Assembly (NCBI GenBank): GCA_964646205.1
Contig: CAZYAZ010000023.1
Coordinates: 5,193-69,192, forward strand
DNA length: 64,000 bases
Source: UBA8437 sp964646205
Lineage (GTDB): Bacteria; Planctomycetota; Planctomycetia; Planctomycetales; Planctomycetaceae
Reading direction: 5' to 3'
Shown here: piece by piece, positions 16,704 to 25,779 of the stretch
Numbering within the stretch: position 1 is the first letter of the stretch
Layout of the letters: each line of letters opens with the position of its first letter
The notes under the pieces: model-generated
The model's input: only the letters and a program-made list of their open reading frames with translations
The model's database searches: none
Told to the model about the DNA's origin: nothing
Translations under genes and position numbers: made by a program

Positions 16704-18122
16704 GTGTGGCAACGTTTCCTGCGAACCGTGTTGATCCTGGGCGTCGTCCTGGCATTGCTGGGAGGTGCGTTCTGGAAGCCGATTTCAGTGGCGTGGTCAT
16801 TGCGAGAGGCACGGAAACTGTTGCGGGATCGGGAGAGCGAGCGCGCGGTGGCGGTGCTGTTGGACGCACACCAGGTCTCGCCAGAAAATCCCGAGGTGAA
16901 TTTTTTGCTCGCCCGTGGATTTCGACGACTGGGAAAATTCAAGCGGGTCGTGGAACACTTGGACTTGGCCGAGGGTTTCGGTTGGCCGACCGAATTGATT
17001 CGGCTGGAGCAACTCATGGGTGCCGCACAGGCGGGGCAATTGAATTCGAGTGCTCCGGAACTCTACAAGTTTCTCAGCCGGGGTGGCAATTACGGTGACG
17101 AGGGGCCTGAGGTATGTGAGGCGCTGGTCAATGGTTATTTTCTCAGCTACCAATTTGGCCTTGCCCAACCGCTGCTTGATGAATGGCAGCAGGCCTATCC
17201 CAAGGATGCCCAGTGTTACATGTTCCGGGGGCTGTTCTTCGAAAACAGGTCCAACCCGGGGAAAGCGGTGTCAGAATACCGCAAGGCAGTCATGCTCTCC
17301 GGGCACCGGACCGATGTACGGTTGAGGCTCGCCGAGGTGCTGAAAAAGACGATCCAATACGATGAGGCCATTGCACAATTTGAAATCTGTCGCGGCGAGG
17401 ATGACGCCCATCCGGAAGTCCTGACCGGCCTGGGCCAGTGCTATCATGGGCAGGGAGATATTGACCGGGCGAGGGAGATGTTTGAACGAGTGCTGGCCGT
17501 GTCACCGGAACATTTCGAAGCCCAGTTGGCGTTGGGGCAATTGGAAGAGACGGCCGGGCGGCCGACTGCAGCGCTGCGGTGGTTGCGGCCGGCCTGTCGG
17601 CGTCGGCCCAGTGACACCGAGGCTCGTTACAGCCTGGCGCTCAGTTTGCAAGCCGTGGGACGTCAGCGTCGTGATGCGGTGGCGTGGCCAACCGGGGCGG
17701 AAGCGGGACTCTCCATTTCCGACGCCTTGCTGAGGACAACTCACCTGGCCCGCGCGGAGTTGACGCTGAGCGAGGCGTCCCACCACTTCCAGTTCGTGGC
17801 TGACGCGCAGCAGGCCATGGGCCGTGTTCAGGTTTGGACTGACATTATTCGGTCCGAGCCTCAGAACGCGGATTTGCGGTACAAGATCGGAAGCCACTTG
17901 TTGAAGTATGACAATCCGCAACATGGGCTTGGCTGGTTGCTGTCGGTGCTGGACATCGACCCGAGCCACGTCCCCACGCACCGGCTTCTGGCGAGCTATT
18001 ATCAACGTCGGCAAAAGAGCGAACGAGCGGCATTTCATCGCAAGATGGTCGCGGAAGGGGAAGCCGCCGTCTCCGGCAGTAGTCCAACTGAAAATGGTCT
18101 TGAGGGGCTGGACGATGAATGA
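16704..18122 (+). CDS. Membrane-anchored TPR protein
   Basis: A GTG at 16704 with AGGAG eight bases upstream gives MWQRFLRTVLILGVVLALLGG, an N-terminal anchor, and a 472-residue protein; a TTG at 16686 would place the ribosome site inside the gene. The rest is TPR-like: ARKLLRDRESERAVAVLLDA, RLRLAEVLKKTIQYDEAIAQF and GQCYHGQGDIDRAREMFERV, with the canonical Gly/Ala/Tyr positions. It is the first gene of a three-gene unit. Its stop overlaps the DUF3179-like gene by eight bases, and a CRTAC1 protein gene follows. A periplasmic scaffold role is inferred. Confidence 0.85.
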   Translation: MWQRFLRTVLILGVVLALLGGAFWKPISVAWSLREARKLLRDRESERAVAVLLDAHQVSPENPEVNFLLARGFRRLGKFKRVVEHLDLAEGFGWPTELIRLEQLMGAAQAGQLNSSAPELYKFLSRGGNYGDEGPEVCEALVNGYFLSYQFGLAQPLLDEWQQAYPKDAQCYMFRGLFFENRSNPGKAVSEYRKAVMLSGHRTDVRLRLAEVLKKTIQYDEAIAQFEICRGEDDAHPEVLTGLGQCYHGQGDIDRAREMFERVLAVSPEHFEAQLALGQLEETAGRPTAALRWLRPACRRRPSDTEARYSLALSLQAVGRQRRDAVAWPTGAEAGLSISDALLRTTHLARAELTLSEASHHFQFVADAQQAMGRVQVWTDIIRSEPQNADLRYKIGSHLLKYDNPQHGLGWLLSVLDIDPSHVPTHRLLASYYQRRQKSERAAFHRKMVAEGEAAVSGSSPTENGLEGLDDE

Positions 18123-19086
18123 TGAGAGGAATCCGCCGATAGACGGTGAGGCAGGCGATGTGGCTTCAGAAGGCCAAGAGGCGACGGCATCCGAGCCGGT
18201 CGGCAATCAGGCGGCCATGTCAAACCTGTTGACACCGGGGCAGCCTTCCAGTGCCACCAGCAAGATCCTGGTTGTGTTGTTTGGAACCGTGTTGGTCATT
18301 GGCGGGATTTATGTGTCATCGCCGGATAACGTCTCGGACAATCTCTCGCTGGAGCGGAAGGGCTTCGACGACGAGGACAACCGCAAGCACCTCCTGGGAT
18401 ACAAAACCCCCTTTATCGCCGAGGGCATCAACGACCCCGAGATCCGTCCGGTATCAAAAACTCGTTTTGCGGCCGCCACACCCGTGATTGGGGTCGCCTT
18501 GGAAGGGAAATATCGGGCGTACCCGCTGGTGACGTTGCTGGCCAGTTTTACGCGTGAGGGGTCGTCTGGAGCGGTGATCAACGACAAACTGGGTGGGAAG
18601 CTGATCACCGTAACGAGTGATTCGGATGTCGGATTGGTCCGGGTGTTTCGGCTCGCCGAGGGAAGTTCGAGAAAGAAGATCGGGCTCTGGTTGATAGGGA
18701 GAGGCGATGGCGGAGGGATGTTGCTGGGCTTCGATACCGAGAGTGATTTTCGCCAGGATGCCAAGGAGATTCCCGATCTTGAGATTCAGCCCTTTGTTGA
18801 ACAGACGCTGTCGGAATGGCGGACATCGCATCCCGAGACCGACGTGTACGTTGGTGAGTTTCCGACACCGGATCTTCAGATGGAAGCAACCCTGCAGCAC
18901 ATGACTCCCGAGGAAAGGGATGTGGCGGACCCACTTCTGGCGGAACGGGATCGCAAGAATAAGATACTGTCGCCAAAAAAGAAGAAACGACAGGATGACG
19001 CGGCGAAGTCCTCGCCACCGGGTGATGCCCCAGTCAAGCCGTCCTCGGGGTTGCGAGAGTCGGACAAAAAAGTGAAGTCGCAGTGA
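18115..19086 (+). CDS. Membrane-anchored DUF3179-like protein
   Basis: The start at ATG 18115 lies inside the end of the TPR gene (eight-base overlap). An acidic N-terminus of about 45 residues is followed by a TM (ILVVLFGTVLVIGGIYV). The core resembles DUF3179: TPVIGVALEGKYRAYPLVTLL, then AVINDKLGGKLITVTSD. That matches the family cadence 'VIGV-G-RAYPL-...-ND--GG--I-VT', but the usual CPLCG segment is missing and reads SDSDVGLVRVF here, so it is a divergent member. The C-terminus is Lys-rich (SPKKKKRQDD...), probably disordered. A CRTAC1 gene starts 28 bases downstream. 323 residues; no known activity. Confidence 0.75.
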   Translation: MNDERNPPIDGEAGDVASEGQEATASEPVGNQAAMSNLLTPGQPSSATSKILVVLFGTVLVIGGIYVSSPDNVSDNLSLERKGFDDEDNRKHLLGYKTPFIAEGINDPEIRPVSKTRFAAATPVIGVALEGKYRAYPLVTLLASFTREGSSGAVINDKLGGKLITVTSDSDVGLVRVFRLAEGSSRKKIGLWLIGRGDGGGMLLGFDTESDFRQDAKEIPDLEIQPFVEQTLSEWRTSHPETDVYVGEFPTPDLQMEATLQHMTPEERDVADPLLAERDRKNKILSPKKKKRQDDAAKSSPPGDAPVKPSSGLRESDKKVKSQ

Positions 19087-19114
19087 ATCGCTAATCAGAC
19101 TCGAGGAGTGGTTG

Positions 19115-20896
19115 GTGCGGAGTTCTCGTGGTCAACGGTTGTCTGCCGGCGCGGTGTTGCTCGTGTTTGCCGTGGTGGGTTGCCCGCAGTCGGAATCGAC
19201 GACGGGGCCCGCCAAGGGGCCGTCCATAAAGACGCCGGCTGAGGATGACACGACGACTCCGGAGACCTCGACGGTTCCCATACCCCGTACCGTGGCGTCG
19301 TTTCGGGACCGTGCTGCTCGATCCGGTGTGGCGTTCACCTACCAGAACGGCCAGGAGGCGGGGTATTTTTCGATCGTTGAGTCGCTGGGGGGCGGCGTGG
19401 GTTTGCTGGACTGGGACCGTGATGGGGACCTGGACCTGTTTCTTCCGGCGGGCGGCCGGTTTGGAAAAGATGAAACCATTGGCGGGCGGCCGGCGGGCTT
19501 GTTCCTCAACCGCGGTGATTGGTCATTTCTGGACTCATCGGTTCAAACGGGCACGGCTGGTGAGACGGCCCGGTATTCTCATGGGGCGGCCGTCGGGGAC
19601 TTCAATTCCGACGGTTTTCCCGACGTGCTGGTGACCGGGTTTGGCGGCGTCGTCCTGTGGCGGAATCTGGGAGACGGAACATTCGAGAATGTCACCGAAG
19701 TGTCGGGGTTGACCGACACGCTGTGGAGTTCGTCGGCGGCCTGGGGAGACCTGGATGGTGACGGCCACCTGGACCTCTACGTGGCGCATTACGTCAACTG
19801 GAGTTTCAAAAACAATCCGTATTGCCCCTCCAAGGAGACAGGCAAGCAGGACATCTGTCCACCGAGACAATTCAGGCCGCTGCCCGACACCCTGTTTCTC
19901 TCAAACGGTGACGGCAGTTTTCGGGATGCGTCGGAGAAGTCCGGATTGGTCCAGAAGGGGGCTTCGGGCAAGGGGCTGGGCGTGATGATGTGCGATATCG
20001 ATTCGGATGGTGATCTGGATGTCTATGTTTGCAACGACACCGTTCCCAACTTCCTGTACCGAAACAACGGCCGGGGACAACTGCAAGAAGTGGCGATGCA
20101 GAGCGGGGCCGCGGTGAGTGAAACCGGTGTCCCGGAAGGGAGCATGGGGGTCGATCTGGGAGACTACAATCTTGACGGTCGGCTGGATCTCTGGGTGACC
20201 AATTACGAACGCGAGAGTATCGCCTTGTATCGGAATGACGGCCGAGGGATGTTCCGTCATGTCAGCCATATCGCGGGCTTGACGACAGTTGGGGGACTGT
20301 TCGTCGGCTGGGGCACTTCGTTTTTCGACTTCGACCTGGACGGTGACGAGGACGTATTTGTCAGCAACGGGCACGTGATTCGTCATCCCAGCGAGGCGCC
20401 GGTCCGCCAGTTGCCCCTGTTGTTTGAAAACACCCAGGGGCGACGTTTTGCCAACGTGGCCCCCGGCGCCGGTGAATACCTGGCGACACCTCACATGGGG
20501 CGAGGGGTTGCCCGTGGCGATCTTGACGGTGACGGGGATATCGATTTGGTCGTTTGCCACACGAATGAACCGGTCTCGATTCTCGAGAACCTGACGGATC
20601 GTCGCGGTCGGCACTGGCTGGGGATCCGCCTGATCGGGACATCACCGAAAGGGGCTCGCGATGCAGCCGGAGCAATCGTGACGCTTCGCGTCGCGGGAAT
20701 GCCCAGCCAGACCAGGCAGGTCAAGAGCGGGACCAGTTATGCCTCTTCCAACGGACTGCGATTGACCTTTGGGCTGGGAGATTCTGACAAGGTGGATCTC
20801 ATCACAATCCGTTGGCCCGGCGGGGGAGTCCAGGAGGTGGGGCCAGTGGCCGGCGACCAGGTCCTGGTGATCCGCCAGGAAGTCGGCGATCGGTGA
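19115..20896 (+). CDS. CRTAC1-family lipoprotein (FG-GAP repeats plus ASPIC/UnbV)
   Basis: GAGGAG six bases upstream selects GTG 19115 (a TTG at 19112 is also in frame). A lipobox (LLVFAVVGC) marks a lipoprotein. The body has FG-GAP units: LLDWDRDGDLDLFLPAGG, VGDFNSDGFPDVLVTGFG, WGDLDGDGHLDLYVAHYV, MCDIDSDGDLDVYVCNDT, LGDYNLDGRLDLWVTNY and RGDLDGDGDIDLVVCHT. A C-terminal ASPIC/UnbV domain ends at TIRWPGGGVQEV. A Cys-containing loop (PYCPSKETGKQDICPP) interrupts the third and fourth blades, as in many CRTAC1 homologues. It completes the TPR/DUF3179/CRTAC1 unit. The fold is a calcium-binding beta-propeller; partners and ligands are unknown. Confidence 0.93.
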   Translation: MRSSRGQRLSAGAVLLVFAVVGCPQSESTTGPAKGPSIKTPAEDDTTTPETSTVPIPRTVASFRDRAARSGVAFTYQNGQEAGYFSIVESLGGGVGLLDWDRDGDLDLFLPAGGRFGKDETIGGRPAGLFLNRGDWSFLDSSVQTGTAGETARYSHGAAVGDFNSDGFPDVLVTGFGGVVLWRNLGDGTFENVTEVSGLTDTLWSSSAAWGDLDGDGHLDLYVAHYVNWSFKNNPYCPSKETGKQDICPPRQFRPLPDTLFLSNGDGSFRDASEKSGLVQKGASGKGLGVMMCDIDSDGDLDVYVCNDTVPNFLYRNNGRGQLQEVAMQSGAAVSETGVPEGSMGVDLGDYNLDGRLDLWVTNYERESIALYRNDGRGMFRHVSHIAGLTTVGGLFVGWGTSFFDFDLDGDEDVFVSNGHVIRHPSEAPVRQLPLLFENTQGRRFANVAPGAGEYLATPHMGRGVARGDLDGDGDIDLVVCHTNEPVSILENLTDRRGRHWLGIRLIGTSPKGARDAAGAIVTLRVAGMPSQTRQVKSGTSYASSNGLRLTFGLGDSDKVDLITIRWPGGGVQEVGPVAGDQVLVIRQEVGDR

Positions 20897-21014
20897 AACG
20901 GGCAGATGGCCAACGGCCCGGCCACCTCGGTGGAGGTGGTCGAGCCGTAAGACGCCGTCCCGGAGGGGCGAGAAACGGCCCCCCCCGGTGGCTCGTGCCT
21001 GAAATGCGGTCCGG

Positions 21015-21638
21015 TTATCGGCCGCCAGGACGTCCTCCACCCCCGGGAGGTCCTCCACCCCCGGGAGGTCCTCCACCCCCGAGAGGTCCTCCACCGCCTG
21101 GGCCGCCGCCTGGAGCGGTCGAGGGGTTCTGCTGCATCATGGATCTTGCGGTGCCCGGGTGGTTCACCATGGCACCTTTGCCGAGGGCGGCCTGGATCTT
21201 CTTCGCGCCAGCGTTGGAAATTCCCGTCTGCATCAGTTGGACTTGTGTGAGGTTTTTGAGCCCCGACATTGTTGCCACACTCTTGTCGGTCACCTGGGGG
21301 CAATTCATCAACATCAGAGAGGTGAGTTTGGGTGTCTTGCCGAGATTGGCCAGCAGGGCATCGTTGGCGCCACCGTTTTGGAAAGCGACTTGCGAAACGT
21401 GGGACTCCTCATCGAGCATGACCATGGCACCAGCACCCTTGAGAGCCTCTGCGGCACTCTTTTCTGCCGGGTCAGCGATCGTGGTCAGGTCCATGTGGTT
21501 GCCCATCGCTTCGTCGTCTTTGACCTTTTCGGTTTCGACGCTCGTTCCGGGGTCGCTACAGCCGATAAGTGCCGTCAAAAACAACAGGCTGGCGGCCAGG
21601 AGTCCGCGACTCAGGCGGAGCAGGTGACGTGTGTACAT
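21015..21638 (-). CDS. LRR-like lipoprotein with Gly/Pro-repeat tail
   Basis: A good ribosome site (AAGGA seven bases before ATG 21638) and a lipobox (LLFLTALIGC) define an exported lipoprotein of 207 residues. Residues 95-155 look like three short leucine-rich units (LTSLMLMNCPQVTDKSV, LTQVQLMQTGISNAGAKKI), the GALA/RNI type common in planctomycetes. The tail from about 170 is built of GGGGPP units encoded by a tandem 18-bp DNA repeat, so its length may vary between strains. It is downstream of the two CRTAC1 genes on the same strand but separated by about 220 bases, so it may have its own promoter. Function unknown. Confidence 0.85.
   Translation of the reverse strand: MYTRHLLRLSRGLLAASLLFLTALIGCSDPGTSVETEKVKDDEAMGNHMDLTTIADPAEKSAAEALKGAGAMVMLDEESHVSQVAFQNGGANDALLANLGKTPKLTSLMLMNCPQVTDKSVATMSGLKNLTQVQLMQTGISNAGAKKIQAALGKGAMVNHPGTARSMMQQNPSTAPGGGPGGGGPLGGGGPPGGGGPPGGGGRPGGR
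21032..21103. repeat. Tandem 18-bp repeat, four copies
   Basis: The unit GTCCTCCACCCCCGGGAG is repeated at 21032, 21050, 21068 (one change) and 21086 (several changes). It encodes the Gly/Pro tail of the lipoprotein on the minus strand. Because 18 is divisible by three, all frames stay open across it, which creates repeat-bearing false frames on both strands. Confidence 0.92.
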
Positions 21639-21859
21639 GGTCAGTCCTTCGTGAGTGAATTGGAGGAAGGGTGGTAGTGCAGGGCGCCGATTGGCGTGTC
21701 CGTTGCGTGAATGTTCAACAGCGGTAGGCAGTAATTCTTGCGAGGCACCAGTCGCCAGTATGATCGTCTCGAATCATCGATGCAACGACAAGCCTCTGCA
21801 GCGATTGGAACCTGTTCTCGTCGATGCTTCCGTTGTTGTAGAGACAGTGGTAACGAGGG

Positions 21860-23788
21860 TTATTCCTGATGTTTTGGGTTCAGGCTGGCCGTTTCGGATG
21901 TTCCTTCGCCGCGAACCAGTCTGATCTCGCGATCAGTGGATCCACCACCAAAGTGCTCCCATTCCAGCGACCCATCAGGCCAGCGGACTTCAATTCGATC
22001 ATAGTCAGTCATGTTCAGTCCGACGTGTATCCGCGGGTCGTGGCTGGCAAGAAAACTGCTGGCTGGATTGAGAATTCGATGGAATCGTCTGTCGCCGGCG
22101 ACAACGATCAACTCGGCTCCGTAAGCATCCCTGCGGTGTTCCGGGAGCAGGAGTTTGATCCGCAACCAGTGTCCCGTCTTGGGGACATCGTTGCGATAGA
22201 GTCGGGCCCTTCCTCCGGTCGTTGTGACCAGCAGGTCGAGGTCTCCATCGTTGTCGATGTCACCATAGATCAGGCCTCGGCCTGAATTTGGGGTTCGAGA
22301 AAAATCTCCGGCCAACGGAGTTTTTTCGACGAAACTGTTTTTTCCAGTGTTGAAATAGACCTGGTTTCGGTCGACGTAATTGGCCCAATAGGCCACCGGG
22401 TCGGCAACGGTGGCCTTACCGGATTCGGTCAATGCTTCCAGGTCAATCACGTCTCCCTGCCTGTCCGAGTCGCTGTTGCGCCATTGACAGGGCAGGGCCA
22501 GGCCGTTGACCAGTGGGATGTCGAGGAACCCATCGTGGTCGAGGTCAATGAATGCCACTCCCCAGCCGGTGTGGCGGCGACTGGGCAGTCCGAGTTGCCA
22601 TTGTTCGGTCGCGTCCCGGAACTGGCCGCCGTCGTTGATGTAGAGGGTGTTGGTTTCATCGGTGAAGTGGGTGGAGAGCAGGTCGGGGTCGCCGTCGGAG
22701 TCCACGTCCCCGATGGCGAGTCCCATGCTGGCCTCGCCACGACCCAGAAAGTTGTAGGCCGACCCGGTCTGCAGTCCCAGGTCCTGGAAAGAACCATCTT
22801 TCTGGTTGATCCAGAGCCTGTTGGGGTACATGTCGTTGGCCACGTAAAAGTCGGGCCATCCATCCTGATTGAAGTCGGCGGGTACCACGCAGAAGCCGGT
22901 GCCCTTGCTGCGGTCGGCATCAATCCCAGCCGTCGTGGTGACGTCACGAAAACGTACCACACCATCCTCGCCGGGGCCCTCGTTGTGAAACAGGACGTCA
23001 GTGGAAGGGTTGAATTCCAGTGGCGAGCAGTACCCAACGTGTCCGCCACCGTAATCACAGGCCCGTTTGTGTTCATCGAACGCCTCGGCCCCATACTGGG
23101 TGATGAACAAATCCAGTCGTCCGTCGCGGTCGTAGTCGCAAAATGCGGCCGAATTGGCCCAGCCGGTGCTGGTCAGTTTCGAGACCTCGGTCACGTCCTG
23201 AAAGTGTCCTTTGCCATCATTGAGATACAGGCGGTCGCGGCCATAATTGGTCACCAGCACGTCGGGGTCGCCATCGTTGTCGACGTCTCCGACAGCACAA
23301 CTGATCCCATAATTGGAGTCGCCAAGGCCGGATTCGGCGGTTGCATCGGTGAACCGGCCGTTGGCCTCCTGGCGGTAGAGCCTGTTCTCGGTTCGTAGAG
23401 TCTTGGGGAGTTGACCGACCGCCTGGGGCGAACGGCCGCTGTTGACGAGGTAAATGTCCAGGTCACCGTCGCCATCGAAGTCGAACATGGCACCGCCGGA
23501 TCCGTTGATTTCCGGCAGGAAGTACGTGCCGAGCGGCCCGACGGCTCGTTGGAAGTCGAGTCCCACCTGATCGCTGATGTCTACGAACATTCCCTGGGCG
23601 TTGTCCCTGGGCGCGGTGACCCAGTCGCCGGGGCCACAATTGCGAGTCTGGTCGGTTGCACCGATCTTTGGCACCGATGGGGAGCCGTCGTTGCCACCAC
23701 ATCCGGTCAGTGCCAGGACAACCCCGGCGGTCACGGCGAGAGCCATGCAACGGTCAAGCGGGGCTGGGAATGGCGAGGTGAAGGTCAT
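21860..23788 (-). CDS. CRTAC1-family lipoprotein, paralogue B
   Basis: ATG 23788 overlaps the stop of the upstream paralogue by four bases and starts a lipoprotein signal (VTAGVVLALTGC). The 642-residue product has FG-GAP units (MFDFDGDGDLDIYLVNSG, VGDVDNDGDPDVLVTNYG, FCDYDRDGRLDLFITQYG, IGDVDSDGDPDLLSTHF, YGDIDNDGDLDLLVTT) and an UnbV-type end (DAYGAELIVVAGDRRF...RIEVRWPDGSLEW). It is collinear with the next gene over its whole length, including GTYFLPEINGSGGAMFD, so the pair is a tandem duplication. Its family is secreted or lipid-anchored; the biological role is unknown. Membership in an operon with the YfhO-like gene hints at a cell-surface role. Confidence 0.93.
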   Translation of the reverse strand: MTFTSPFPAPLDRCMALAVTAGVVLALTGCGGNDGSPSVPKIGATDQTRNCGPGDWVTAPRDNAQGMFVDISDQVGLDFQRAVGPLGTYFLPEINGSGGAMFDFDGDGDLDIYLVNSGRSPQAVGQLPKTLRTENRLYRQEANGRFTDATAESGLGDSNYGISCAVGDVDNDGDPDVLVTNYGRDRLYLNDGKGHFQDVTEVSKLTSTGWANSAAFCDYDRDGRLDLFITQYGAEAFDEHKRACDYGGGHVGYCSPLEFNPSTDVLFHNEGPGEDGVVRFRDVTTTAGIDADRSKGTGFCVVPADFNQDGWPDFYVANDMYPNRLWINQKDGSFQDLGLQTGSAYNFLGRGEASMGLAIGDVDSDGDPDLLSTHFTDETNTLYINDGGQFRDATEQWQLGLPSRRHTGWGVAFIDLDHDGFLDIPLVNGLALPCQWRNSDSDRQGDVIDLEALTESGKATVADPVAYWANYVDRNQVYFNTGKNSFVEKTPLAGDFSRTPNSGRGLIYGDIDNDGDLDLLVTTTGGRARLYRNDVPKTGHWLRIKLLLPEHRRDAYGAELIVVAGDRRFHRILNPASSFLASHDPRIHVGLNMTDYDRIEVRWPDGSLEWEHFGGGSTDREIRLVRGEGTSETASLNPKHQE

Positions 23789-25779
23789 CGGTTGACTCCG
23801 GAAACTCCGGGGGGAGCGTCTGGTTGGGTGTTGGGCTGGGAGGGGACTGGCGGGGGGGCCTTGGCCGTGGTTCCCTCTCCCCGGACCAGTGACAGTCGCC
23901 GGTCGGTGTCGCCGCCGTCGAAGGTCTCCCAATTTTGGGGGCCGTCAGGCCATCGCACCTGGATGTGATCGAATTGCTTCGCTTTCAGGCCCACGTGGAC
24001 ACGAGGGTCGTGGCTGGCCAAGTAACTGCCGGCCGAGTTGACGATCCTGTGGTGGCGTCGTTCGCCCTCGACGATGACGACCTCGGCACCGTAGGCGTCG
24101 CGTTGGTGTCTCGGATCGGTGACACGCAACAGCAGCCAGTGGCCGATCTTGCGGACGTCATTTCGGAAGAGCCTCGCGCGACCGTTCAAGTCGGTGACAA
24201 GGAGGTCAACGTCACCGTCGTTGTCGATGTCGCCATGGATCAACGCTCGTCCCGATGCGGGGGTGCGGCTGAAGTCGCCTCCCTGGTCGGTGCGTTCAAC
24301 AAAGCTGCTTTTTCCGGTGTTGAAATAGAGTTGATTGCGGTCGTGGTACCTCGCCCAGTGGGTTTTTGGGCTGGCGATCAACGTTTTGCCTGTTCGCGTG
24401 AGTTGGTCGATGGTGATGACCCCGGTGGGGGGATTGTGTTCGTTGATGTCGTGCCGTTGTTTGCAGGGAATTACGAGTCCGTTGACCAGGGGGATGTCCA
24501 GAAAACCGTCGTGGTCCAGGTCAATCAGAGCGACACCCCACCCGGTGTGTCGTCGGCTGGTGTCTGCGAGCTTCCATTTGTGTGTCAGGTCGTGAAACTG
24601 GCCGGAGTCGTTGATATACAGGGTGTTCGTCTCGTCGGTCATGTGCGTGGCCAGCAGGTCCGGGTCTCCGTCGGAGTCCACGTCACCGATGGCCAGTCCC
24701 ATGCTGGCCTCGTGGAGGCCATGTCGGTTGAAGGCGGCGCCTGTTTTGGGGCCGACATCTCTGAAGGTCCCGTCCTTCTGGTTGATCCAGAGCCTGTTGG
24801 GGTACATGTCGTTGGCCACGTAAAAGTCCGGCCAACCATCCGCATTCAGGTCGGCGGGGATCACGCAGTATCCGGTACCTTTCCCATTGTGCCAGTGGAG
24901 TTCTGCGGCGGTTGTGACGTCGCGAAACCGGACGACGCCGTCAGGACCGGGACCGTCGTTGTGGAACAAGCGGTCGGTAGACGGAGCGTAGTAGGCCGAT
25001 GAGCAGTATCCGGGTTGCCCATTCCCGTAGTTGCAGGTGTGGTCGTGGGTGAGTGGGTCTTTCTCGCCATACTGAGTGATGAACAGGTCGAGTCGCCCGT
25101 CGCGATCGTAGTCGCAGAATGCCGCGGAACAGCCCCACCCGGAACTGGTCAGGCCCGCGGTCCGGGTCACGTCCTTGAAATGCCCCTGGCCGTCGTTGAG
25201 GAACAATCGGTCGGGGCCATAATTGGTCACGACGATGTCGAGGTCACCGTCGTTGTCGACATCGCCTGCGGCACAGCCAACTCCGTACCCGGTGTCTCCC
25301 AGTCCGGCGGTGGCAGTGACGTCCGAGAACGTTCCGTCTGCCTGTTGGCGGTACAGGCAGTTTGCCGTATTGACTGATGCGGAAAAGTCACCCACCGCGT
25401 GGGGCGAGCGGCCGCTGTTGACGAGGTAAATGTCCAGGTCGCCGTCTCCGTCATAGTCGAACATGGCTCCGCCAGAGCCATTGATTTCCGGGAGAAAATA
25501 GGTTCCCGGAGGCCCGACGGCACGGTGGAAATCGAGGCCTGACTGGCTGGTGATATCAACGAACATCCCCCCCCCGGATGGTTCTGTTGTGTCGTTCCAT
25601 TCGCCGGGTCCGCACTCGGTTGTCACTCCGGTGGACTTGACCAGGCGGATCTGAAAGTCGTCGTCGCGCCCGGTTCCACAGCCTCCCGGGCTCGTCACCG
25701 ATGCGAGCCCGAGTCCGACGATCATTGTTGTCGTCAGGGCAAAGGCCAGGCGTGAGAAGGTGTGGGGGCGAGTCGTCAT
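23785..25779 (-). CDS. CRTAC1-family exported protein, paralogue A
   Basis: The ATG at 25777-25779 shares a base with the stop of the YfhO-like gene (TGATG); a GTG at 25782 is an alternative. The N-terminus is an export signal (LAFALTTTMIVGLGLASV) ending near GGCGTG, possibly a lipobox. The body repeats the FG-GAP pattern (MFDYDGDGDLDIYLVNSG, AGDVDNDGDLDIVVTNYG, IGDVDSDGDPDLLATHM, HGDIDNDGDVDLLVTDL), and the UnbV end is RDAYGAEVVIVEGERRHH...IQVRWPDGPQNW. It is the closest relative of the gene immediately downstream, and long identical stretches such as TYFLPEINGSGGAMF show recent duplication. It is translated together with both neighbours. Confidence 0.93.
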   Translation of the reverse strand: MTTRPHTFSRLAFALTTTMIVGLGLASVTSPGGCGTGRDDDFQIRLVKSTGVTTECGPGEWNDTTEPSGGGMFVDITSQSGLDFHRAVGPPGTYFLPEINGSGGAMFDYDGDGDLDIYLVNSGRSPHAVGDFSASVNTANCLYRQQADGTFSDVTATAGLGDTGYGVGCAAGDVDNDGDLDIVVTNYGPDRLFLNDGQGHFKDVTRTAGLTSSGWGCSAAFCDYDRDGRLDLFITQYGEKDPLTHDHTCNYGNGQPGYCSSAYYAPSTDRLFHNDGPGPDGVVRFRDVTTAAELHWHNGKGTGYCVIPADLNADGWPDFYVANDMYPNRLWINQKDGTFRDVGPKTGAAFNRHGLHEASMGLAIGDVDSDGDPDLLATHMTDETNTLYINDSGQFHDLTHKWKLADTSRRHTGWGVALIDLDHDGFLDIPLVNGLVIPCKQRHDINEHNPPTGVITIDQLTRTGKTLIASPKTHWARYHDRNQLYFNTGKSSFVERTDQGGDFSRTPASGRALIHGDIDNDGDVDLLVTDLNGRARLFRNDVRKIGHWLLLRVTDPRHQRDAYGAEVVIVEGERRHHRIVNSAGSYLASHDPRVHVGLKAKQFDHIQVRWPDGPQNWETFDGGDTDRRLSLVRGEGTTAKAPPPVPSQPNTQPDAPPGVSGVNR

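Noticed and set aside
20922..20939. Hairpin CCACCTC/GAGGTGG between convergent genes
   Set aside because: No T run follows on either strand; it may help rho-dependent ends but cannot be called an intrinsic terminator.
20642..21303. Frames with repeated GVEDLP or RGWRTS units
   Set aside because: These are alternative readings of the 18-bp repeat, which keeps all frames open. The lipoprotein frame has the ribosome site and signal peptide.
22484..25002. Two long plus-strand frames (22484-23398 and 23935-25002)
   Set aside because: They are antisense to the CRTAC1 genes. Their Val/Gly-rich repeats mirror the FG-GAP repeats and carry no signal or motif of their own.
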